Below are positions 53,232 through 60,472 of a DNA stretch of 64,000 bases, one piece after another. A program made the position numbers and the translations under genes. Location: NCBI RefSeq assembly GCF_005222815.1, contig NZ_STGB01000004.1:248001-312000 (forward strand), given 5' to 3'. The stretch comes from Roseomonas sp. AR75 (GTDB lineage Bacteria > Pseudomonadota > Alphaproteobacteria > Acetobacterales > Acetobacteraceae). Below the pieces are notes generated by a model that worked only from the letters and a program-made list of their open reading frames with translations, made no database searches and had not been told where the DNA came from. Numbering within the stretch: the stretch's first letter is position 1; the number at the start of each line of letters is the position of its first letter.

Positions 53232-54462
53232 TCTCGCGGTCTCCGCACTGCCGGTCGCGTCCCTCGTGCCCTACGCCGAGAACGCGCGCACGCATTCGCC
53301 CTCGCAGGTGACGCAGATCGCCGCCTCCATCGCCGAGTTCGGCTTCGTGAACCCGGTGCTGGTGGATGCCGCCGGCGTGCTGGTGGCGGGCCACGGCCGC
53401 GTCATGGCGGCGAAGCGCCTCGGCATGGCGGCGGTGCCGGCGATCCGGCTCGCACACCTGACCGAGGCGCAGGCCCGGGCGCTGCGTCTCGCGGACAACC
53501 AGATTGCGCTGAACTCCGGCTGGGACGAAGCACTGCTCGCCGCCGAGATCGCGCGCATCCGCGACGAGGCGATTGTGGACCTCGACGTGCTCGGCTTCTC
53601 GGGCATGGAGCTCGATCGGCTGCTGGCGGCCGCGGATGCCGGCTTGGACGACGATGCCGACGACGCGCCCGCGCCGCCCGTGGTGCCGGTCACCCGAACG
53701 GGCGACCTGTGGCGCTGTGGCGAGCACCGCCTGCTGTGCGGCGACGCGACGAAGCTGGTCGACGTGCAGCGCGCGCTTGGCGATCGTTCGCTTGCCGACA
53801 TGGGCTGGACAGATCCTCCGTATAATGTTGCTTATGAAGGCGGCACCGCGGCCAGGATGACCATCGCCAACGACGCGCTCGGTTCCGGCTTCCTCGACTT
53901 CCTCCGCCCGGCGCTGGCCAACCTGCTCTCGGTGACGAAGGGTGCCTGCTACGTCTGCATGTCCTCGTCCGAGTGGCCGACGCTGCATCGCGCCTGGCAG
54001 GAGGCCGGCGGGAAGTGGTCGAGCACGATCATCTGGGCGAAGAACACCTTCGCGCTCGGCCGCGCCGACTACCACCAGCAGTTCGAGGCGATGCTCTACG
54101 GGTGGAAGGCGGGCGCGCAGCACTACTGGTGCGGCGCGCGCGACCAGGGGAACGTCTGGCACTTCGACAAGCCGGCGCGGAATGACCTGCATCCGACCAT
54201 GAAGCCGGTCGCGCTGGTGGAGCGGGCGATCCGCAACAGCAGCAAGCAGCGCGACACGGTGCTCGATCCGTTCGGCGGCTCCGGCACGACGATGATCGCG
54301 GCAGAGCGGACCGGGCGGCGCGCCGCGCTGCTGGAGATCGATCCCGCCTATGCCGATGTCATCGTGCGCCGCTGGCAGGAGACGACCGGCGAAGCCGCGG
54401 TTCTGGAGGGTGACGAAAGGGTCTTTGCGGACATCGCTTCGTGCCGGGCTGGCGCGACGTAG
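53221..54462 (+). CDS. ParB-domain DNA methyltransferase fusion 2 (DPPY type)
   Basis: A 413-residue paralogue of the previous gene. The ParB-like domain (VPYAENARTHSPSQVTQIAA, VLVAGHGRVMAA) is followed by a methyltransferase with catalytic TDPPYN and SAM-binding DPFGGSGTT. DPPY favours N6-adenine. A strong AGGAGGT ribosome site lies nine bases before ATG 53221, inside the end of the first gene (11-base overlap). The tandem pair carries different catalytic tetrads, so the two proteins likely mark different sequences. Confidence 0.87.
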   Translation: MQLDLAVSALPVASLVPYAENARTHSPSQVTQIAASIAEFGFVNPVLVDAAGVLVAGHGRVMAAKRLGMAAVPAIRLAHLTEAQARALRLADNQIALNSGWDEALLAAEIARIRDEAIVDLDVLGFSGMELDRLLAAADAGLDDDADDAPAPPVVPVTRTGDLWRCGEHRLLCGDATKLVDVQRALGDRSLADMGWTDPPYNVAYEGGTAARMTIANDALGSGFLDFLRPALANLLSVTKGACYVCMSSSEWPTLHRAWQEAGGKWSSTIIWAKNTFALGRADYHQQFEAMLYGWKAGAQHYWCGARDQGNVWHFDKPARNDLHPTMKPVALVERAIRNSSKQRDTVLDPFGGSGTTMIAAERTGRRAALLEIDPAYADVIVRRWQETTGEAAVLEGDERVFADIASCRAGAT

Positions 54463-54489
54463 CGTGTCACCCCGGACCGTCTGCGCAGA

Positions 54490-54855
54490 TCACGCTCGCC
54501 AGAGGCGACGGACGCGCAGGAAGACGCGGTATTCGATCTCCAGGACGGGAAGCACGAACGGCGATGCTGCGAGTCGCCCGGCCCATGCGAGCTTCGGGAG
54601 TTGCTGCCAGATTTCGGCGAAGGCGGCGGCACCGGACGCCAGACTGCCGTCGGCGCGTCGGACATGCATGCGCGCGAGCGCCGCGTCGCGCGACAGGCCA
54701 GGACCGAGACCGTTCGCATCGCACGCCGTGACATCGACGAAGTCGAGCCGTTCCGCGCCTTGGACCTTGCGGTATTGTGCGATCTCGCGCGAGCAGATCG
54801 GGCACGCGCCGTCGTAGTAGACGGTCGTGGTGGGAGCGGCGGTGGACGTGTTCAT
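54490..54855 (-). CDS. DUF393 (DCC-motif) thiol-oxidoreductase-like protein
   Basis: A 121-residue DUF393 protein. VYYDGACPICSREI (12-25) contains the DxxCPxC thioredoxin-like motif that defines the family. It lies on the opposite strand to the surrounding phage genes, with its own promoter space, as expected for a moron expressed from the lysogen. DUF393 proteins are predicted disulfide oxidoreductases. Confidence 0.82.
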   Translation of the reverse strand: MNTSTAAPTTTVYYDGACPICSREIAQYRKVQGAERLDFVDVTACDANGLGPGLSRDAALARMHVRRADGSLASGAAAFAEIWQQLPKLAWAGRLAASPFVLPVLEIEYRVFLRVRRLWRA

Positions 54856-55041
54856 GCCGCAGACATGGTCCCCCGGTTGCTAAGCACCAGGGCGCCGGTG
54901 CCGTGAGCGGCCCGGATCATCTGACGATCCGGAAAGCCTAATCATAGCAATAAGATAACGCTGCATCTCGCTTGGCTCGCGCGCGGCACAGCGCGAATGG
55001 TCCGTCACGCGCGGAGCACCGCGCCGCAGACGGAGAGCACG

Positions 55042-55278
55042 ATGACCGACCGAGACGCCCGCGCCGCGCGCAACCAGGAGCGCAGCCTCGCCGCATTCCT
55101 GAAGCACAAGGCCGAGTTCGACGCGCTGCTCGCCGAGTTGCAGCAGGCCAGCGCGGATCACTTCGGCGCGGATCCCGAGACAGTGCTCTGGGGTGAGGCG
55201 GCCTGGCTCGCAGACGCCACCGCGAAGCTGAAGGACATCGCAGATCAGCACTTCCGCCGCGGCGAATACGCCGCGTAG
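55042..55278 (+). CDS. Phage protein of unknown function (78 aa)
   Basis: A 78-residue acidic helical protein, MTDRDARAARNQERSLAAFL at the start. A GGAG ribosome site precedes ATG 55042. No family recognised. Confidence 0.65.
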   Translation: MTDRDARAARNQERSLAAFLKHKAEFDALLAELQQASADHFGADPETVLWGEAAWLADATAKLKDIADQHFRRGEYAA

Positions 55279-55298
55279 CGCGGCGCACCTTCCGCACC

Positions 55299-55325
55299 GC
55301 CCCGACCGGCACGCGCCGGCGGGGC
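55299..55325. terminator. GC-rich hairpin, terminator-like
   Basis: GCCCCG-A-CCGGC pairs with GCCGG-CGGGGC across a 4-nt loop (ACGC), an 11-bp stem with one bulged A. It lies between the 78-aa gene and the DUF3489 gene. There is no T-run, so it may act as a Rho-dependent or mRNA-stabilising element. Confidence 0.45.
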
Positions 55326-55376
55326 TCCCGGCAGTAGGGGGCCGAGGGTCGGCTCCCGGAACCGGAGACCCCGACG

Positions 55377-56216
55377 ATGAAGCTTTCGGACACGCAGCGC
55401 GCCATCCTCGCCGCCGCCGCCGAGCATCCTGAGCACCTGGCCTACCCGCCCGAGCGGCTGCCCGCGGGCGCGCGGCAGAAGGTCGCGCAGGCGCTGCTGA
55501 AGAACAACCTGGTGATCGGCGTGCACCGGCCCGCCTACGACGCCCACGCGAAGTGGACGGTGGACGGCGACGAGATGCTGCTGAAGATCACCGACGACGG
55601 GCTGCGCGCCATCGGCATCGACCCGAACGCGGGCGATGCGCCGGATGAGGACGAGCAGAGCGCGGCCGCGATCGCCCGCCGCAACGCCGAGCGCCGCGCC
55701 GCGGCGCCAGTGGCCGACACGGCGCCCACGGGCGGGGAGGACGCCGCGCCGCAGGACGAGCACGCCCCGGCGCCGGAGGCGGCCCAGGCCGCGCCCGCCG
55801 CGCCCACGCCGCGCGCCAGCCTGCGCAACGCCGCCGCGGCGGTGCTCGCCGCGTGGGACGACGAGGCCAGCCGCGAGACGGACATCATCGGCGCCCTCGA
55901 CGGCCCGATGGAGGCCCTGCGTGCCGCCCTTGCCGGGAAGCCGGCCCGCCAGGCGCGCGAGCCCGGCGCGCCGCGCAAGCCGCGCGAGGGCACCAAGCAG
56001 GAGGCGGTGCTCGCCCTGCTCCGCCGCGAGGAGGGTGCGACCATCGCGCAGATCTGCGACGCGACCGGCTGGCAGCAGCACACGGTTCGCGGGTTCTTCG
56101 CGGGCCTGAAGAAGCGCCAGGGGATCGAGGTGCAGGTGCTGGAGCGCGTCCGCCAGGTCGGACCGAACAAGGAGGGCGCCCGCGGGTCCTACACGGTGTA
56201 TCACCTGCCGGCCTGA
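55377..56216 (+). CDS. DUF3489 family protein
   Basis: A 279-residue protein. The N-terminal winged-helix-like half (MKLSDTQRAILAAAAEHPEH) and the C-terminal HTH (TKQEAVLALLRREEGATIAQ, TGWQQHTVRGFFAGLKK) match DUF3489, with an Ala/Pro-rich linker (100-200). DUF3489 and DUF2924 genes co-occur in serine-recombinase elements of alphaproteobacteria; here they sit 19 kb apart in the same element. It is likely a DNA-binding regulator. Confidence 0.82.
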   Translation: MKLSDTQRAILAAAAEHPEHLAYPPERLPAGARQKVAQALLKNNLVIGVHRPAYDAHAKWTVDGDEMLLKITDDGLRAIGIDPNAGDAPDEDEQSAAAIARRNAERRAAAPVADTAPTGGEDAAPQDEHAPAPEAAQAAPAAPTPRASLRNAAAAVLAAWDDEASRETDIIGALDGPMEALRAALAGKPARQAREPGAPRKPREGTKQEAVLALLRREEGATIAQICDATGWQQHTVRGFFAGLKKRQGIEVQVLERVRQVGPNKEGARGSYTVYHLPA

Positions 56217-56237
56217 CACACTGGCCGGACACATTGA

Positions 56238-56265
56238 GGGCCCGCCGCCGAAGGGTAGCGGGCCC
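56238..56265. terminator. Perfect 8-bp hairpin upstream of the packaging genes
   Basis: GGGCCCGC (56238-56245) pairs with GCGGGCCC (56258-56265) around a 12-nt loop and is followed by TTGCC. It separates the DUF3489 gene from the terminase genes, a sensible place to end early or begin late transcription. Confidence 0.5.
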
Positions 56266-56306
56266 TTGCCTCTTGTGACCATCACGTGCGGCGGGAGGTC
56301 GCCGCC

Positions 56307-56822
56307 ATGCCGGAACTGACCCCATCCACGCGTGAGGCCGCCCGCCGCCTCGGCGTCAGCGACACCGCCATCCGCAAGGCTGAACGGGCGGGTCGCATCG
56401 CCCGCGAACCCGACGGCAGTTGGGACATCGACAAGACCCGACGGCGCCTCGTGGAGACCGCCGATCCCGCCCGCTCGCCCCTGGCCAGCGGCGCCGGCGC
56501 AGACGGCACGCCCTTCGCGCGGCTGAAGGTTGCGCAGCTCGCGCTCAAGGTCGAGGCGCAGCGCCTCTCGCTGGACGAGACCAAGCGCCGCCTGCTCGAC
56601 GTCACCGAGGCCAATGCCGCGCTCGACGAAATTGGCAGCACCATGCGCGACGCGCTGCTGAACTGGCCCGCCCGCGTCTCTGGCCTGATCGCCGCCGAGA
56701 TCAGCGTCGATCCGCATCTGCTGCAGACCATCCTGCAGAGCCACATCAACGACCTGCTGACGGAGGCGGCCGATCGCTTCGATCCCGCAGGCCTCGGAGG
56801 GGACCGGTCTTCGCAGCCGTGA
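56307..56822 (+). CDS. Phage terminase small subunit-like protein
   Basis: A 171-residue protein. The N-terminal HTH (TREAARRLGVSDTAIRKAER, GRIAREPDGSWDI) is the same module as in the 215-aa protein at 46.4 kb. The C-terminal half is a coiled helix (LALKVEAQRLSLDETKRRLL) that would assemble the subunit ring. It lies directly before the large terminase, the usual place. ATG 56307 has a GGGAGGT ribosome site; a GTG at 56286 is upstream. Confidence 0.78.
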   Translation: MPELTPSTREAARRLGVSDTAIRKAERAGRIAREPDGSWDIDKTRRRLVETADPARSPLASGAGADGTPFARLKVAQLALKVEAQRLSLDETKRRLLDVTEANAALDEIGSTMRDALLNWPARVSGLIAAEISVDPHLLQTILQSHINDLLTEAADRFDPAGLGGDRSSQP

Positions 56823-56826
56823 GCAT

Positions 56827-58746
56827 GTGCGCCGGCGTGTCGGCGCCATGCTGCGCCCGCCCCCGCAGCTCACCGTCTCGGAATGGGCCGAGCGGCATCG
56901 CATTCTGGGCAGCCGCGCCTCGGCCGAGCCGGGCCCCTGGCGGACCAGCCGCACGCCGTATCTGAAGGACGTGATGGACGCGCTGTCGGCCGTACATCCC
57001 GCCCGGCGCGTCGTGTTCATGAAGGGTGCGCAGGTCGGCGCCACGGAAAGCGGAAACAACTGGCTCGGCTACATCATGCACCACGTGCCGGCACCGGCGC
57101 TGGCGGTGCAGCCGACCGTGGAACTGGCCAAGCGCTTCTCCCGCCAGCGCATCGACCCGCTGCTGGAGGAAACACCGGCGCTGCGGGAACGGGTCGCTCC
57201 AGCGCGCGCGCGCGACAGCGGCAACACCATGCTGTCGAAGGAATTCCCTGGCGGCATCCTGGTGCTGACCGGCGCCAATAGCGCGGTTGGGCTGCGCTCG
57301 ATGACGGCGCGGTTCCTGTTCCTCGACGAGGTGGATGCCTATCCCGGCGACGTCGCCGGCGAGGGCGACCCCATCGCCCTGGCCGAGGCCCGCGCTCGCA
57401 CCTTCGGCTGGCGCCGCAAGGCCTTCCTGGTCAGCACGCCGACCATCGCCGGGCGCAGCCGCATCGAGCGGGAGTATCTGGCCAGCGACCAGCGGCGGTT
57501 CTTTGTGCCGTGCCCCGAATGCGGGGAGATGCAGTGGCTGCGGTTCGAGCGGCTGATCTGGGAGAAGGGCGCGCCGGAGACGGCGCGGTATCACTGCTCG
57601 GCCTGCGACCACCCGATGCAGGAGCACGACAAGACCGCCATGCTCGGTGGTGGGGAATGGCGCGCGACGGCCGAGGGCCAGGATCCGCACACGGTCGGCT
57701 TCCACATCTCGGCGCTCTACTCGCCGGTGGGGTGGCTGTCCTGGGAGCAGATCGCGCGTGATTGGGAGGGGGCGCAGGGCAAGCCCGAGGACCTGAAGAC
57801 GTTCAAGAACACGGTGCTCGGTGAGACCTGGCAGGAGCAGGGCGAGGCGCCGGACTGGGAGCGCCTGGTCGAGCGCCGCGAGGATTTCCGGATGGGCGCC
57901 GTGCCCGCCGGCGCGCTCTGCCTCACCGCTGGCGTGGACGTGCAGGACGATCGCCTTGAGTGCGATGTCTGGGGCTGGGCCGAGGGTTTCTCCTCGTGGC
58001 TGGTGGATCACGTCGTCATCCCCGGCAGTCCGCGCGAGCGGGAGCCGTGGGACGTGCTGGCGAAGCTGCTGGCGCGCGACTGGCCATGTCAGGGCGGCGG
58101 CGCGATGCGCATCGCCCGCCTCTGCGTCGACACCGGTGGCCGGGATACCGCTGCGGTGTATGGTCACCTGCGCCGGCTGCGGGATCCGCGGATCGCGCCG
58201 ACGAAGGGCGTGGACGGCTGGAATCGGGCGCAGCCGGTGCAGGGCCCGACGCCGGTTGATGCGATGGTCGACGGGCGCAAGCTGCGGCGCGGCCTGAAGC
58301 TCTGGACGGTGTCGGTCTCGACCTGGAAGGCGGACCTGTATCGCCGGCTCTGGCTCGGTCGCGGCGACGCGGAAGAACTCCCGCCGGGCTGGGTGCATCT
58401 GCCGCAGGGCATCGAGGTCGAGTGGGTGAAGCAGCTGGTTGCCGAGCAGCTGCACATCGTGAAGGACCGCCGTGGCTTCGCGCGGCAGGAATGGGCGAAA
58501 CTCAGGGAACGGAACGAGGCGCTGGACTGCGCGGTGTTGGCGCGTGCGGCGCTCTGGCTGCTCGGTGCGGATCGGTATGGCGACCGCTTCTGGGCGCAGC
58601 TGCGCGAGCAGGTCGCCAACGCCCCGCTCCAACCGAGCGAGATTCCCACCGGCGGGAATGTCGCTCCGCCACCGCCGCCGCAGGTCGCGCCCGGCACTCA
58701 TCGCCCGCGCGGCTGGCTCTCTCCGCGCAGCAGCTGGCTTCGCTGA
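56827..58746 (+). CDS. Phage terminase large subunit (GpA family)
   Basis: A 639-residue packaging ATPase/nuclease of the GpA family. LTVSEWAERHRILG near 15-28, the Walker A-like KGAQVGATE at 66-74, Walker B in FLFLDEVDAYPGD near 162, and the CPECGEMQ zinc-like element follow the family pattern. The nuclease part holds TAGVDVQDDRLE and VDTGGRDT acidic motifs. GTG 56827 or ATG 56848 is the start; neither has a good ribosome site. It packages concatemeric DNA through the portal. Confidence 0.92.
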   Translation: MRRRVGAMLRPPPQLTVSEWAERHRILGSRASAEPGPWRTSRTPYLKDVMDALSAVHPARRVVFMKGAQVGATESGNNWLGYIMHHVPAPALAVQPTVELAKRFSRQRIDPLLEETPALRERVAPARARDSGNTMLSKEFPGGILVLTGANSAVGLRSMTARFLFLDEVDAYPGDVAGEGDPIALAEARARTFGWRRKAFLVSTPTIAGRSRIEREYLASDQRRFFVPCPECGEMQWLRFERLIWEKGAPETARYHCSACDHPMQEHDKTAMLGGGEWRATAEGQDPHTVGFHISALYSPVGWLSWEQIARDWEGAQGKPEDLKTFKNTVLGETWQEQGEAPDWERLVERREDFRMGAVPAGALCLTAGVDVQDDRLECDVWGWAEGFSSWLVDHVVIPGSPREREPWDVLAKLLARDWPCQGGGAMRIARLCVDTGGRDTAAVYGHLRRLRDPRIAPTKGVDGWNRAQPVQGPTPVDAMVDGRKLRRGLKLWTVSVSTWKADLYRRLWLGRGDAEELPPGWVHLPQGIEVEWVKQLVAEQLHIVKDRRGFARQEWAKLRERNEALDCAVLARAALWLLGADRYGDRFWAQLREQVANAPLQPSEIPTGGNVAPPPPPQVAPGTHRPRGWLSPRSSWLR

Positions 58747-58761
58747 CCAGGGAGGACGAGC

Positions 58762-58998
58762 ATGCATCCGACCGTCCTCGCCTGGGCGCTGGCGCAGCCC
58801 GCCGGTAGCCGCGCGGCGGCCCTCGCCGCGGCGTACACGGGCGGCACCACGCGCGTGACCTTCGACGGCCGCACCGTGGAATATCGCAGCCTCGAAGAGC
58901 TCGGCCGGGCGCTGGCGGTGCTGCGCGGGGCGGAGACCGCGGCCGCGCGCCGTCCGTCCTTGACGCTGGCCAGCTTCTCGCGCGGGGGAAGCAGGTGA
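58762..58998 (+). CDS. gpW-like head-completion protein
   Basis: A 78-residue protein with the gpW pattern TRVTFDGRTVEYRSLEELGRAL in the middle. Position between large terminase and portal is the lambda A-W-B order. It would plug the head after packaging and provide the tail-attachment site. Its stop overlaps the portal start. Confidence 0.75.
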   Translation: MHPTVLAWALAQPAGSRAAALAAAYTGGTTRVTFDGRTVEYRSLEELGRALAVLRGAETAAARRPSLTLASFSRGGSR

Positions 58999-60470
58999 TG
59001 GGCCGCCTTCGCGATGCCTGGCACGCCCTGCGTGGCTACGCGGCTGCGCAGGACGGCCGTGCTTCGGCCTGGGCGCCGTCTGGCGGCAGCGCGACGGCGG
59101 AGGTCGGGATGGCCGCGGCGACGGTTGCGCGCCGTGCGCGGGACGCGGTCAGGAACGACCCGTATGCCAGCCGCATCGTCGATCTCTGGACCGGCAACGC
59201 GGTCGGCGCCGGCATCACCACCCGCTGGCCGGACGATGCGCATAGTCGCGCTTGGCAGCGTTGGGCGGATGGCACAGCGTGTGACGCCGAGGGCCGGCTG
59301 GACCTGTACGGCCTGCAGGCTCTGGTGATGCGCGCCGTCGTGGAGAGCGGCGAGTGCTTCGTCCGCTTTGTCACGGTGCCGCCTTCGCCCGCCAACCCGA
59401 TCGGCCTGCGCCTGCAGGTATTGGAGGCGGACCACCTCGACACGGCGCGCAACGGCATGGTGGCGGGCGCTGCCACCATCCAGGGCATCGCCCTTGGCGA
59501 CGCGGGCGAGCCGGTCGGCTACTGGCTCCACCGCGTACATCCCGGCGCGGCCTGGATCCTGCCCGGCGCCACCTGGCTCGGCAGCGAGCGCATCCCGGCC
59601 AGCGACGTGCTGCACATCTATCGCAAGCGCCGCCCCGGCCAGCTGCGCGACGTGTCATGGCTGGCGCCGGTGCTGCTGCGGTTGCGCGACCTCGGCGACT
59701 ACGAGGCGGCGCTGCTGATGAAGGCGAAGATCGAGGCGTGCCTGGCGGCGGTCGTCTCCGAGGAGGGCGACGAGGCGATGACCGGCCCGGCATCGGGTCT
59801 GCTGCGTGACGCGCAGGGCCGGACGGTGGAGAGCTTCGAGCCGGGGATGATCCTGTATCGCCGCGGCATGGGCAGCGTGGAGGTCGTGAACCCCTCGGGC
59901 GGCGGCAGCCACGCAGCCTTTGCGCGTCGCGCCCTCGAGGCCGCAGCGGTCGGCGCCGGGCTGACCTACGACCAGGTTTCCGGCGATCTGACGCAGGCGA
60001 ACTACTCCAGCCTGCGCGCCGGCAAGATCGAGTTCCGCCGCCTTTGCGAGCAGGTGCAGTACGGCATGCTCATCCCGATGCTGGTGCGGCCGATCGCGGA
60101 CCGCTTCCACGCGCAGGGCGCACTGCTTGGGCTCTGGGGGACGGACACGCCAGAGGATGTATCGCACGTGCCGCCGGCGCACGAGATGATCGACCCGCTG
60201 AAGGACACCACGGCGCTGATCGCCCAGGTGCGCGCCGGCTTCGTGCCGCAGCCCGAGGCGGCCGGCGCCTTCGGCTACGATTTCCGCGCGACGGTGGAGA
60301 TGATCCGCAAGGCGAACGCGCAGCTCGACAAAGCCGGCATCTCGCTCGACACCGATCCGCGCCGCGTCGCGAAGTCCGGCTCGGCGCAGGACGCGGCGCA
60401 GATCGCGGCCGTCGAGATCGCCGCCACCGGCGCCGCGGCGCCGCCTCGCGAAGCACCAGCACAGGGCTGA
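58998..60470 (+). CDS. Phage portal protein (lambda gpB family)
   Basis: A 490-residue lambda-type portal protein: RNDPYASRIVDLWTGNAVG, RLQVLEADHLDT, EPVGYWLHRVHPG, and LTYDQVSGDLTQANYSSLRAG are family hallmarks. It forms the dodecameric DNA channel at one head vertex. GTG three bases upstream is an alternative start. Confidence 0.92.
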   Translation: MGRLRDAWHALRGYAAAQDGRASAWAPSGGSATAEVGMAAATVARRARDAVRNDPYASRIVDLWTGNAVGAGITTRWPDDAHSRAWQRWADGTACDAEGRLDLYGLQALVMRAVVESGECFVRFVTVPPSPANPIGLRLQVLEADHLDTARNGMVAGAATIQGIALGDAGEPVGYWLHRVHPGAAWILPGATWLGSERIPASDVLHIYRKRRPGQLRDVSWLAPVLLRLRDLGDYEAALLMKAKIEACLAAVVSEEGDEAMTGPASGLLRDAQGRTVESFEPGMILYRRGMGSVEVVNPSGGGSHAAFARRALEAAAVGAGLTYDQVSGDLTQANYSSLRAGKIEFRRLCEQVQYGMLIPMLVRPIADRFHAQGALLGLWGTDTPEDVSHVPPAHEMIDPLKDTTALIAQVRAGFVPQPEAAGAFGYDFRATVEMIRKANAQLDKAGISLDTDPRRVAKSGSAQDAAQIAAVEIAATGAAAPPREAPAQG

Positions 60471-60472
60471 TC

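Noticed and set aside
56746..58767. A 673-codon open frame antisense to the large terminase
   Set aside because: Same reason: the terminase motifs are on the plus strand and the antisense product has no recognisable motifs.
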